53,492 nucleotides of DNA from Acidobacteriota bacterium. Its GTDB lineage: Bacteria; Acidobacteriota; Terriglobia; UBA7540. Within the stretch, counting starts at the first letter, position 1. Each line of letters starts with the position of its first letter. The stretch is taken from NCBI GenBank assembly GCA_021787735.1, contig JAJYLL010000020.1:1-53492 (forward strand), read 5' to 3'. Shown piece after piece: positions 16,744-25,805 of this stretch. Made by a program: the position numbers and the translations under genes. The notes below the pieces were generated by a model. The model was given only the letters and a program-made list of their open reading frames with translations, made no database searches and was not told the DNA's origin.

Positions 16744-17745
16744 ATGCTGGAAGTTGGAGTAATTGGCTATGGCTACTGGGGTCCGAACATTGTAAGGAAT
16801 TTCCAGGGCTTGGGTAATGTCCACGTTGCGGCGATTTGCGACAAGAGCTCTGCTGCTCTGCGTCGTGCGAGCAGCGTCAACCATGGTGTGAAGCTATTAG
16901 ACAACACGGCTGACCTTTTCTCCATGCCCGACATCGAGGCAGTGGCGGTGGTTTCGCCGGTGTGGACGCACTTTGAAGTGGCAAAGGAAGCGCTTGAAAG
17001 AGGGAAGCATGTCTTTGTGGAGAAGCCTTTCACCCGGACCGTTGCCGAGGCTGAACAGCTTATCGAGATCGCTGAGAAAAACCACCGGAAGATCATGGTG
17101 GACCACACGTTCCTCTTTACAGGAGCTGTCCGGAAGATTCGCCAGTTGATTGATGACGGGACGCTGGGCACCCTTTACTACTATGACTCGATGCGCGTTA
17201 ACCTGGGGCTGTTCCAGCACGACGTGAATGTCGTATGGGATCTTGCTCCCCACGATCTCTCGATCCTTGATTACCTGATCCGGAAAAACCCGGAGGCCAT
17301 CATCGCCACGGGCGAGCGGCATCTCAACGGGCTTGAAGACATCGCGTTCATCACGATCTATTTCCCGGACAACGTGATTGCTCACGTCAACGTCAACTGG
17401 CTGTCGCCGGTTAAGGTCCGGACAACTCTGATTGGCGGTGAGAAAAGGATGCTTGTCTGGAACGATCTGGAAGCGGACGAAAAGATCAAGATCTACGACA
17501 AGGGTGTACAGGTGAAGAGTGGCCAGGGCGTTTACGACCTGCTGGTCAGCTACCGGTCCGGCGACATGTGGGCGCCCAAGGTTGACCAGTGCGAAGCCTT
17601 GAGATCGGAATTGTCCTACTTTGTCGATTGCATCAACAGCGACCAGAAGCCCTTCAATGACGGTGAGGCCGGCTTGCGCGTGATCAGGATGCTGGAAGCC
17701 GCTGAAATATCTTTGAAGGCCAAGGGAAAGGTCGTTCATCTATGA
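16744..17745 (+). CDS. Gfo/Idh/MocA oxidoreductase, WbpB/WlbA-like
   Basis: 333 residues; the ATG follows GGGGGTGAAAC. VIGYGYWGPNIVRNF is the Rossmann motif and GKHVFVEKPFTRT the family EKP signature. The gene overlaps by 4 bases an acetyltransferase and is followed by an aminotransferase, the same trio as wbpB-D-E / wlbA-B-C. In that pathway the enzyme oxidises C3 of UDP-GlcNAcA (WbpB) to a 3-keto sugar. The UDP-GlcNAc 6-dehydrogenase that would supply the substrate lies at 49073. Assignment is by family and context. Confidence 0.9.
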   Translation: MLEVGVIGYGYWGPNIVRNFQGLGNVHVAAICDKSSAALRRASSVNHGVKLLDNTADLFSMPDIEAVAVVSPVWTHFEVAKEALERGKHVFVEKPFTRTVAEAEQLIEIAEKNHRKIMVDHTFLFTGAVRKIRQLIDDGTLGTLYYYDSMRVNLGLFQHDVNVVWDLAPHDLSILDYLIRKNPEAIIATGERHLNGLEDIAFITIYFPDNVIAHVNVNWLSPVKVRTTLIGGEKRMLVWNDLEADEKIKIYDKGVQVKSGQGVYDLLVSYRSGDMWAPKVDQCEALRSELSYFVDCINSDQKPFNDGEAGLRVIRMLEAAEISLKAKGKVVHL

Positions 17746-18245
17746 GCGACTTCGTTTGCATTTCCCCTGACGTCAAGCTTGGCAAGGATGTGAAAATCTC
17801 CAAGTTCGTCAACCTTTATGGCTGTGAAATTGGCGACGAAACCAAAATCGGAGCCTTCGTAGAAGTTCAGAAGAATGCCCGCATTGGAAGGCGTTGCAAA
17901 ATTTCCAGCCACACCTTCATCTGCGAAGGTGTGACGATCGAGGACTGCGTCTTCATCGGCCACGGCGTGACTTTCATCAACGACACGTATCCCCGTGCTG
18001 CAAATCCGGATGGGACCCTTCAGACAGAAAAAGACTGGAAGGTGGAAAAAACGGTGATCAAGAAGGGGGCGTCGATCGGGTCAGGTTCCACCATCCTTTC
18101 GAACGTGACCATCGGCGAGAACGCCATTATCGGGGCCGGATCTGTCGTGACCAAAGACGTTGCAGCCAACGTCATCGTCGTCGGCAGCCCTGCACGGTTT
18201 TTGAGATCGATTGCTACGGGAGGACATAATGGGAACAACCTATAA
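17742..18245 (+). CDS. Left-handed beta-helix acetyltransferase, WbpD/WlbB-like
   Basis: 167 residues made of hexapeptide repeats from VCISPDVKLGKDVKIS onward, with a central break TFINDTYPRAANPDG that is typical of the WlbB/WbpD group, and GSPARFLRS at the end. It should transfer acetyl from acetyl-CoA to the 3-amino group of the UDP-3-amino uronic acid. It begins in an ATGA overlap with the dehydrogenase and ends inside the aminotransferase start, so all three are translated together. Confidence 0.9.
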   Translation: MSDFVCISPDVKLGKDVKISKFVNLYGCEIGDETKIGAFVEVQKNARIGRRCKISSHTFICEGVTIEDCVFIGHGVTFINDTYPRAANPDGTLQTEKDWKVEKTVIKKGASIGSGSTILSNVTIGENAIIGAGSVVTKDVAANVIVVGSPARFLRSIATGGHNGNNL

Positions 18246-19455
18246 AGTACCGTTTCTTGACCTGGGTGGTTTACACGCCGAACTCGAAGAAGAACTAGTG
18301 CAGGTTTTCAGGCGGGCCCTGGAGACGTCCGGGTTTGTCGGAGGCCCAGAAGTTGAACACTTTGAAACCGAGTTTGCCCGGTTTTGCAGCACCGAATATT
18401 GCGTGGGAGTCAACAGCGGTACCGATGCTTTGCGGTTCGCATTGATCGCAGCCGGCATTGGTCCCGGCGATGCCGTCGTCACGGTTCCCAATACCTTTAT
18501 TGCCACAACGGAAGCCATTACGCAGGCAGGGGCCTTACCCCGGTTCGTTGACGTCGACGCGAAAACCTACAACCTGAATGTGGCAAAGCTCGCGGAATAC
18601 CTCGAGCACAAATGCGGGCGGGAGCGCAGAACCGGCCGGCTCTTTGACAACGAAACGGGAAGAACTGTGAAGGCTGTTATTCCGGTCCACCTCTACGGCC
18701 AGCCTGCGGATTTGGATTCCATCCTTGCCCTCGCGGAACGTTACGGCTTGCTCGTCATTGAAGACGCCTGCCAGTCGCATGGCGCGGGATATTTCTCGCG
18801 GAAAGCGAACCGGTGGGTCAAAGCCGGGTCAATGGGAAAGGCGGCGGCCTTCAGTTTTTACCCCGGCAAGAACCTGGGTGCTTGCGGTGAAGGCGGAGCC
18901 GTTACCACCAACGATCCCGAGCTGGCTCAGAAAATCCGAATGCTGCGCGACCATGGCCAGGCGAAAAAGTATTACCACGATATGGAAGGTTACAACGGCA
19001 GGCTGGATTCCATCCAGGCTGGGATCCTGCGCATTAAACTGCGACACCTTGCCGAGTGGAATGAGAAGCGCCGCGCCGCTGCCCGGCGTTATCGAGAATT
19101 GTTTGGCGCAGACGGCCACGCCGTCGTCATGCCGTATGAGCCGGATTGGACCTGGGCGATCTACCACCTTTTCGTTGTCCGAGTTGCACAACGTGAGGAA
19201 GCGATGAAGCACCTTGGTCTGGTGGGGGTCGGGACCGGCATCCACTACCCGATTCCATTGCATCTCCAGAAGGCGTATCAGTACCTGGGTTACAAGCCCG
19301 GTGACTTCCCGGTTGCGGAGAAAGTTTCCGCAGAAATTCTTTCACTCCCCATGTACCCGGGGCTCACCAATGAGCAGCAAAGTGTTGTCGTCGCGCAACT
19401 TCAGCAATTTGCGATTGAGCTGGCTGCAGACGAAACCCGTGAGGCTGCTGCCTGA
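18229..19455 (+). CDS. DegT/DnrJ/EryC1 aminotransferase, WbpE/WlbC-like
   Basis: 408 residues from ATG 18229, preceded by GGGAGGACATA; the upstream in-frame ATG at 18211 lacks such a site. VGVNSGTDALRFAL is the PLP phosphate-binding turn, VIEDACQSHGAGY carries the Asp and Gln contacts, and FSFYPGKNLGACGEGG carries the Schiff-base Lys (SFYPGKN). It should aminate the 3-keto sugar made by the enzyme at 16744. It overlaps the acetyltransferase by 17 bases. Confidence 0.93.
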   Translation: MGTTYKVPFLDLGGLHAELEEELVQVFRRALETSGFVGGPEVEHFETEFARFCSTEYCVGVNSGTDALRFALIAAGIGPGDAVVTVPNTFIATTEAITQAGALPRFVDVDAKTYNLNVAKLAEYLEHKCGRERRTGRLFDNETGRTVKAVIPVHLYGQPADLDSILALAERYGLLVIEDACQSHGAGYFSRKANRWVKAGSMGKAAAFSFYPGKNLGACGEGGAVTTNDPELAQKIRMLRDHGQAKKYYHDMEGYNGRLDSIQAGILRIKLRHLAEWNEKRRAAARRYRELFGADGHAVVMPYEPDWTWAIYHLFVVRVAQREEAMKHLGLVGVGTGIHYPIPLHLQKAYQYLGYKPGDFPVAEKVSAEILSLPMYPGLTNEQQSVVVAQLQQFAIELAADETREAAA

Positions 19456-19680
19456 ACGTTTGCCCTGCTCCGGTACTTCAGTCTTGACACATTACACACC
19501 GGAAGGGTTTTGTGGATCTTGCCTTCTGCAAAGATCAGATGGTCACGGGCGAGACGTTGCTTCAGTTCATGGAGCAGTAATTTTCGCCCGTGTTCTTCTT
19601 CACAGAGGGATGAAGTAACGAATAGGAAGTTCCTTCCGCTGCATGCGAGGTTGCAGATACCTTGCTTGGAAGTCACGCCG

Positions 19681-20751
19681 ATGGAATCAGATAAATATAT
19701 TGTGGGGCACGACGACATCCTGCTGGTAACGGGGGCCACCGGTTTTATCGGCACCAAGGTGGTGGAGAATCTACTGGAACAGGGATTTCGCCGCATCAGG
19801 TGCTTTGTCAGGGCATCCAGTGACCCTTCAAAAGTCGAGGCCCTCCGCGCAATGGGTCACGATGGCGCACAGGTTGAGGTTTTCCAGGGCAATCTTCTAA
19901 TGCGCGAGGATTGCCGTGTGGCAGTTCGGGGTGCATCGATCATCTTTCACCTTGCGGTTGGCGGAGGATCGCGGTCGTTTCCTGATGCGTTCATGAACTC
20001 CGTGGTTACAACACGGAATCTTCTGGAAGCCGTGGCTTCGAGCAAGAGCCTGAAGCGGTTTGTCAACATCAGTTCCTTCGCCGTTTACAGCAACAGAGAG
20101 AAATCACGCCGAAGGTTGCTGGATGAGACTTGCCCGGTTGAAAAAGAGGCCGCACTTCGATCGGACGCCTATTGTTTTGCCAAAGTAGGCCAGGATGAAA
20201 TCGTAAAGGAATATTGCGAAAAGTTCGGAATACCCTTTGTGATGGTCAGACCAGGATACGTTTATGGCCCTGGCCACGACGCGATTACCAGCCGCGTAGG
20301 GATCGACACGTTTGGCATCTTCCTGCACCTTGGTGGGTCAAACAGCGTGCCGTTCACCTACGTCGATAATTGCGCTGAGGCCATTGTCCTGGCCGGGTTG
20401 CAGAAAGACGGCGTGGATGGAGAGGTTTTTAACGTGGTCGATGACGACCTGCCTTCCAGCCGTCAGTTCCTGCGCTTGTATAAGAAAAATGTAACCCACT
20501 TCAGTTCTCTTTACCTTCCTCACTTTGTCAGCTATACGCTTTGCTTTTTGTGGGAGAAGTACTCGGTCTGGTCAAATGGGCAGCTTGAGCCCACCTTTAA
20601 CCGCAGGAAGTGGCACGCTGTTTGGAAGAAGACCTATTACAGTAACGAAAAACTGAAGACACGCCTGGGCTGGACTCCCAAAGTGCCCACTGCGGAAGGG
20701 TTCAGACGCTATTTTGCCGCCTGCCGGACAGTCGAGGAACGCCATGCTTAA
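19681..20751 (+). CDS. NAD-dependent epimerase/dehydratase (extended SDR)
   Basis: 356 residues from ATG 19681; the frame is open for 57 more codons upstream but reads as non-protein-like there. VTGATGFIGTKVVENLL is the GxxGxxG nucleotide motif, and SDAYCFAKVGQDE is the catalytic YxxxK. FNVVDDD and the C-terminal half fit sugar-nucleotide epimerases or reductases. Substrate unknown; a UDP-sugar 4-epimerase or keto-reductase in EPS sugar synthesis is likely. It overlaps the next oxidoreductase by 8 bases. Confidence 0.88.
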   Translation: MESDKYIVGHDDILLVTGATGFIGTKVVENLLEQGFRRIRCFVRASSDPSKVEALRAMGHDGAQVEVFQGNLLMREDCRVAVRGASIIFHLAVGGGSRSFPDAFMNSVVTTRNLLEAVASSKSLKRFVNISSFAVYSNREKSRRRLLDETCPVEKEAALRSDAYCFAKVGQDEIVKEYCEKFGIPFVMVRPGYVYGPGHDAITSRVGIDTFGIFLHLGGSNSVPFTYVDNCAEAIVLAGLQKDGVDGEVFNVVDDDLPSSRQFLRLYKKNVTHFSSLYLPHFVSYTLCFLWEKYSVWSNGQLEPTFNRRKWHAVWKKTYYSNEKLKTRLGWTPKVPTAEGFRRYFAACRTVEERHA

Positions 20752-21883
20752 AGTTGCCCTTGTAGGATGCGGAAAGATTGCGGACTCCCACGCGTCGCTG
20801 ATTACCAAAATCGACGGATGCGAGTTGGTTGGAGTGTGCGACCGTGAAGAATTGATGGCACGGCAACTCTACGAGAGGTTTCCTGTCAGGCGGTACTTCA
20901 GCGATCTGGAAAAGCTTCTCAGCGAGACGAAACCCGATGTCGTCCATGTTACGACACCTCCACAAACCCACTTCGAAATCGCAAGGCGCTGTCTCGAGTC
21001 AGGTTGTCACGTATTTGTGGAGAAGCCTTTCACACTCTATGCCGAGGAGTCGCAAGCGCTAATAAACCTTGCAAACTCCAAAGGGCTCAAGTTGACGGCC
21101 GGGCACGACGACCAATTCAGCCCCGTTGCGCGGCGCCTGCGAAGTACCGTGCAGAGTGGGTATTTGGGCGGCCCGCCGGTCCACATGGAAAGCTATTTCT
21201 GTTACGAAATTGGAACGACCTATGCGCGGGCACTGCTTGGGGACAGTCGCCATTGGGTACGCCGCCTCCCGGGGAAATTGTTGCAGAACATCATCAGCCA
21301 TGGCATTGCCCGGGTCGCTGAGTTCATGGTGGGCGATTCGCCCGAAGTTATGGCGTGCGGATTTGTCAGCCCATTTCTCAAAAGTCTGGGAGAAGCGGAA
21401 ATCTGCGATGAGTTGCGCGTGGTGATCCGGGATGAGCGGGAGACCACAGCCTATTTCACTTTCTCCTCGCAGATGCGGCCATCCATGCACCAGTTTTGCA
21501 TTTATGGTCCGGAGAACGGCTTGCTGCTTAATCAGGATCACGAAACGCTGATCAGGCTTCGAGGCGCCCGGTTCAAGAGTTATCTCGAGAAATTCGTTCC
21601 TCCCGTTCTATTTGCCAGGCAATATTTCGCAGGCTCTCTGGCAAATATGGCAGCATTCCTGCGGCGAGACCTGCATATGAGGTCTGGCATGGGCTATTTG
21701 ATCGAATCCTTTTACCGCTCGATCACGGAAGATGCGCCCGTTCCCATCCCTTACCGTGAAATTTTGCTGACAGCCCGAATTATGGACAGTATCTTTGAGC
21801 AGATCAATCGCCGGCCTGTGGCGCTTCAGCCTGATCTTGAATTCCCGTCTGGTGTCCTTGTGCACCACAATTCACAAGTGTGA
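20744..21883 (+). CDS. Gfo/Idh/MocA oxidoreductase (second in EPS locus)
   Basis: 379 residues from ATG 20744 (MLKVALVGCGKIADSHA), overlapping the epimerase gene. It has the Rossmann motif GCGKIAD and the signature GCHVFVEKPFTLY. It is only distantly like the enzyme at 16744, so it probably has another substrate. Coupling to the epimerase suggests that both act on the same nucleotide sugar. Confidence 0.9.
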   Translation: MLKVALVGCGKIADSHASLITKIDGCELVGVCDREELMARQLYERFPVRRYFSDLEKLLSETKPDVVHVTTPPQTHFEIARRCLESGCHVFVEKPFTLYAEESQALINLANSKGLKLTAGHDDQFSPVARRLRSTVQSGYLGGPPVHMESYFCYEIGTTYARALLGDSRHWVRRLPGKLLQNIISHGIARVAEFMVGDSPEVMACGFVSPFLKSLGEAEICDELRVVIRDERETTAYFTFSSQMRPSMHQFCIYGPENGLLLNQDHETLIRLRGARFKSYLEKFVPPVLFARQYFAGSLANMAAFLRRDLHMRSGMGYLIESFYRSITEDAPVPIPYREILLTARIMDSIFEQINRRPVALQPDLEFPSGVLVHHNSQV

Positions 21884-22008
21884 GTTGCAGATGTTTTGGA
21901 TTGAGCGAGCGCACCGCGTGTGCGGCATACAGCCACGGGCAGGGCAATGGTTATTGGCAGATCCTTACGCGATCGAGCTTTAGCAAACTAGTTCCTGGAT
22001 ATTCCCCA

Positions 22009-23127
22009 ATGAGAGAAATAAGAAAACTGAACCCGGGTTACAGCGTTGGCGTTGACTCTGTCGATGAGCAGAGCTGGTACGATGTTTTACGTTCGTTTGA
22101 CGACGCAAATATTTTCCAGACCTGGGCCTGCGGCATGGTGACGTGCGGACGTCGGAACATGAGCCACCTGGTTGTTAGGAAAAACGGTGAAGTTGTTGCT
22201 GCCGCTCAGGCAAGAATTGTAAAGGTACCACTCCTCAATGTGGGCGTTGCTTACATTCAATGGGGGCCGCTGTGGCAGCCGAGTGGAAGTGGAAAGGATG
22301 TGGGGATATTTTGTCAGGCGCTTCGGGCGCTGAGGAACGAGTATGTCTGCAAGCGCGGACTTGTCTTGAGGCTGTTCCCCAATCTTTTTGATGATGATGA
22401 CTCGTCCCTTGCCCAAGCTCTGGCTGATGAGGGGTTTTCACTGCCACGCAGGGATCGGCGCAGACGGACTATATTGATGAACCTGAACCCCGAACTTGAA
22501 GCGTTGCACGAAGGGATGCGGCAGCACTGGAAGCGCGAACTGAAAGTCGCCCTACGCAAGGAGTTGGAAGTCGTCGAGGGAACAGGAGAGGACTTTTTTG
22601 ACTCTTTCCTTAGCATTTATGGAGAGATGATCTCTCGCAAAGGATTTTCGCCCGGTGCCGATGTTGAGGAATTCAGGCGGATGCAAGCTCAATTGCCCGA
22701 AGACTTCAAAATGAAAATCCTTCTTTGCAGGTCAAAGGAGGGTGTGTGTGCCGGCGTGATTTGTAGCGCTATCGGGAAATCTGCAATCTATTTGTTCGGC
22801 GCGACCAGTAATGCAGGCATGAAAAGCAATGGATCGTATCTGCTTCAGTGGAAGGTGATTGAAGAACTCAAACGGCAGGGCATTTCCATTTACAACTTGA
22901 ACGGCATCAATCCAGAGACGAATCCCGGAACCTACCGGTTTAAATATGAGCTAAGCGGAGAAAACGGCAGAGACGTCTATAACCTGGGCCAATTCGATTC
23001 GCACTCTGGATTGCTTGGCTATTCGTGTGTTGAATTCGGAGATAAACTCCGGTCAACCCGCCGGGCTCTCAGCGACTTCATCGAATCCACACGTTCTTCG
23101 AAACTCTGGTTCAAGACTGCGCATTAG
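22009..23127 (+). CDS. FemAB-like acyl/aminoacyl transferase (GNAT fold)
   Basis: 372 residues from ATG 22009; the frame continues upstream to 21880 but without protein-like content. The N-terminal half (FQTWACGMVTCGR, VAYIQWGPLW) and C-terminal half (LFGATSNAGMKSNGSYLLQW, YNLNGINPETNPGTYRFK) match the FemAB/methicillin-resistance family that is common in EPS loci. Such proteins are thought to attach amino acids or acyl groups to cell-wall or polysaccharide precursors. It is one of three copies in this window; the third is broken. Confidence 0.85.
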   Translation: MREIRKLNPGYSVGVDSVDEQSWYDVLRSFDDANIFQTWACGMVTCGRRNMSHLVVRKNGEVVAAAQARIVKVPLLNVGVAYIQWGPLWQPSGSGKDVGIFCQALRALRNEYVCKRGLVLRLFPNLFDDDDSSLAQALADEGFSLPRRDRRRRTILMNLNPELEALHEGMRQHWKRELKVALRKELEVVEGTGEDFFDSFLSIYGEMISRKGFSPGADVEEFRRMQAQLPEDFKMKILLCRSKEGVCAGVICSAIGKSAIYLFGATSNAGMKSNGSYLLQWKVIEELKRQGISIYNLNGINPETNPGTYRFKYELSGENGRDVYNLGQFDSHSGLLGYSCVEFGDKLRSTRRALSDFIESTRSSKLWFKTAH

Positions 23128-23176
23128 TTTTCCCGCCTGCCAACAGATATTCAATCAATTGCATCGGTGATTCACA

Positions 23177-23977
23177 ATGTACCAGCGCCAAGCGATAACA
23201 ACGGACGTGGGAGTCAGGTACCGGAACGGTGTGGAGCCCCGCCCCGGATCACTCATCATCAATGCGGATGATTGGGGCCGGGATCGGGAAACGACGGACC
23301 GTATCCACTCCTGTATTTCGCAGGGGGCTGTTTCGTCCGTAAGTGCCATGGTTTTCATGGAGGATTCCGAACGGGCCGCCGTAATGGCCCGCGATTCCGG
23401 CATCGATGCCGGGCTTCACCTTAATTTCACCACATCTTTTTCGGCCTCCGATTGTCCTTCCGGTGTTGTAATGCGGCAGTCGGAAATTGCGCGGTACCTG
23501 CTCCGGCACCGTCTTTCACAGGTGATCTATAATCCTTTGCTGGCCCGGTCCTTCCAATACGTTGTGGCTGCGCAGGTGGAAGAGTTTTGCCGTCTGTATG
23601 GGACAACCCCAGAGCGGCTTGATGGTCATCATCACATGCACCTTTGCGCCAACGTACTCCTCGGCGGCCTTTTGCCGGCTGGGACCAGGGCAAGGCGAAA
23701 CTTCTCGTTTGAGCCAGGAGAAAGGAGCGTGTGGAACCGAACCTACCGGCAGACCGTTGATTACCTGCTGGCGCGGCGCAACCGTCTTACTGATTTCTTC
23801 TTCTCCCTTGCGCCCATCGAGCCGCGAGATCGCCTCCAGCGGATTTTCGAGTTATCCCGCGAACACGTTGTTGAATTGGAGACGCACCCTGTCAACCCTG
23901 AGGAATACCACTTCCTGACGGGGGGCGAGATTTTTCGTTGGGTTGTCTTTGGGGCTAAATCGGAATTCCAGAGCTGA
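23177..23977 (+). CDS. ChbG/HpnK (YdjC-like) carbohydrate deacetylase
   Basis: 266 residues. LIINADDWGRD near residue 28 gives the metal-binding Asp pair, DAGLHLNFT a metal His, and RLDGHHHMHL the second His cluster; ELETHPVNPEEY is the C-terminal motif. This family removes N-acetyl groups from N-acetylated sugars. The ribosome site is weak, so the start is uncertain by a few codons. Probably it trims acetyl groups of the polysaccharide or its precursors. Confidence 0.88.
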   Translation: MYQRQAITTDVGVRYRNGVEPRPGSLIINADDWGRDRETTDRIHSCISQGAVSSVSAMVFMEDSERAAVMARDSGIDAGLHLNFTTSFSASDCPSGVVMRQSEIARYLLRHRLSQVIYNPLLARSFQYVVAAQVEEFCRLYGTTPERLDGHHHMHLCANVLLGGLLPAGTRARRNFSFEPGERSVWNRTYRQTVDYLLARRNRLTDFFFSLAPIEPRDRLQRIFELSREHVVELETHPVNPEEYHFLTGGEIFRWVVFGAKSEFQS

Positions 23978-24005
23978 AACCGACTAACCCGTTGCAGTCG
24001 ATATC

Positions 24006-24815
24006 GTGGTGCACTGCCTGCTGGATGGGAGAACCGGATTGAGTTTCCAAGGGCAAGTTTTGGTATCGCAGGAACATTCTTTCGCCATCGATAACTTCGT
24101 TGGATTTGTGACTGAAAGGTTCAAGGCGTGCCCCTTGTTAAGTGCTGTTGAGCGGGAAGTCTGCGATACCTGCAATCACTTTTTTGCGGCAAGGGACGGT
24201 ATCAGGATGCTGGAGGCAGGATGAGGGTCTGCAAGCCATGTGGAGTTCAAACCTGCTGTAGACGTGGTGGGTATCGGTATTTCCATGAACCAGTTGGAGC
24301 GGAACACCTTCCTGCAGGAGAAAATCCTTGGAGATATCCAAGATTACCCGCTGCCCCGACAGGCATTTGATGTGGTCGCATGCTGGTGGGTTCTGGAGCA
24401 CCTAGCAAGACCAAAGGACGCGCTGATTAACTTGTTCGGTTCTGTAAAACAGGAAGGACTGCTGGTTCTTGCATTTGCAAATCTACTTTCCTCGAAAGGT
24501 ATTGTCACGAAATTTACGCCGTTCTGGTTTCACATGCTGTTTTATCGCGTCATGAAATTCAAATCACGGCCCTTTCCTAGGTATCTTCGATTAGCAATCC
24601 CGCCAGGAAGAGTTGTTCGACTTGCACAGTCGAACGGTTTTCCAGTGGTGTTGTTCCGGCTGGTTGAAGGGACCATGACCAAGCGAGCCCTAACGCGCTC
24701 GTGGCTTATCGGTGGGACATTTTCTGGCGTAGATTTTGCCCTCCAGGCGATTTCTTTTGGCAGGCTAAGTTCACTGTCACTTGATTCGTGTGTAATGGTT
24801 CTGCGGAGGGGTTAG
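24006..24815 (+). pseudogene. Class I SAM methyltransferase interrupted by an in-frame TGA
   Basis: Two frames, 24006-24224 and 24225-24815, are in the same phase and join into one methyltransferase of about 269 codons. The stop TGA at 24222-24224 falls exactly in motif I: the reading is RMLEAG-stop-GSASH where the family has LEAGCG. Downstream come DIQDYPLPRQAFDVVACW (motifs II/III) and VLEHLARPKDALINL (post-motif). A change from TGC or TGT to TGA explains it. The 5' end is also unclear (GTG 24006, no ribosome site). The C-terminal piece alone lacks the SAM-binding loop, so it is probably inactive. Confidence 0.75.
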
Positions 24816-24845
24816 GGCCGCTCGTGAACGCGGTCTGAGAGCGCT

Positions 24846-25754
24846 ATGAACAACGGCAAGACAGAACATACCTGCGTCTGTATCTGCACTTACAAGCGCC
24901 CGGAACTCTTGCGGCGCCTGCTGGAGGAGCTCACGAAACAGGTCACCGATGAAATGTTTACCTATTCAGTGGTGATTGTCGACAATGATCAACTTCGATC
25001 GGCGGAATCAACGGTGTCAGATTTTGCAGCTTCCACGTCGATTCCTGTGCGCTATTTTGTGGAGCCCGAGCAGAGTATTCCGAGGGCACGGAACAAGGCC
25101 GTAGAAAACGCTTCAGGAGATTACGTGGCGTTCATTGATGACGACGAGTATCCAGCCGAAAACTGGCTATTGCATCTGATTAAGGCGTGTAAGCAATACA
25201 ACGCGGACGGTGCGGTGGGACCGGTGAGTTGCCATTTTGAGCAGGAGCCTCCGAAATGGATTGTGCAGGGCAGGTTCTGGCAGAGACCTACTTACACGAC
25301 GGGTTTGGTTATCGACGGGAAAAAGGGGCGGACAAACAATGCGTTGGTCAAAAAGGACCTCTTTACCGGCTTGAAGGAACCCTTCCGTCCTGAATTTCGC
25401 ACAGGAGAAGACCAGGAGTTTTTCTCGCAAATGATCGAAGAGGGGCACACTTTTGTCTGGTGCAATGAGGCGCTTGTTTACGAAACAGTTCCTCCCAATC
25501 GCTGGGAGAGATCCTTTATTTTGAAAAGAAGCTTGCTGCAAGGCAGCATTTCTCCTCTGCACCGGTCTTTCGGCCTGGTCAGATTTGCCAAATCATTGAT
25601 TGCAATTCCGGTTTATGCGGTGATGCTGCCGGTAGCGGCGATCCTGGGGCAACACCGGTTTATGTCTCTCCTGGTCAAGCTGGCATTTCACTTAGGAGCT
25701 GTCCTTAACTGTATGGGCATCAAGGCTGTCAAGCAGCCTTATGTTACCCAGTAG
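24846..25754 (+). CDS. Family 2 glycosyltransferase
   Basis: 302 residues. CVCICTYKRPELLRRLL is the GT2 N-terminal strand, VIVDND the nucleotide-binding Asp, and AFIDDDEYPAENWL the DxD metal motif; TGEDQEFFSQM is the ED base region. A hydrophobic C-terminal part (about 250-285) may be a membrane anchor. It would add a sugar to the lipid-linked repeat unit on the cytoplasmic side. Acceptor and donor are unknown. Confidence 0.93.
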   Translation: MNNGKTEHTCVCICTYKRPELLRRLLEELTKQVTDEMFTYSVVIVDNDQLRSAESTVSDFAASTSIPVRYFVEPEQSIPRARNKAVENASGDYVAFIDDDEYPAENWLLHLIKACKQYNADGAVGPVSCHFEQEPPKWIVQGRFWQRPTYTTGLVIDGKKGRTNNALVKKDLFTGLKEPFRPEFRTGEDQEFFSQMIEEGHTFVWCNEALVYETVPPNRWERSFILKRSLLQGSISPLHRSFGLVRFAKSLIAIPVYAVMLPVAAILGQHRFMSLLVKLAFHLGAVLNCMGIKAVKQPYVTQ

Positions 25755-25805
25755 GCATCAGGATTAATACCCAATCCGCCTTTTGGTTTGGCAGGAGGTT
25801 CGTCA

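Noticed and set aside
24200..24260. Selenocysteine recoding of the TGA in the methyltransferase
   Set aside because: The bases after the TGA do not form a convincing bacterial SECIS hairpin, and Cys-to-stop mutation is simpler.
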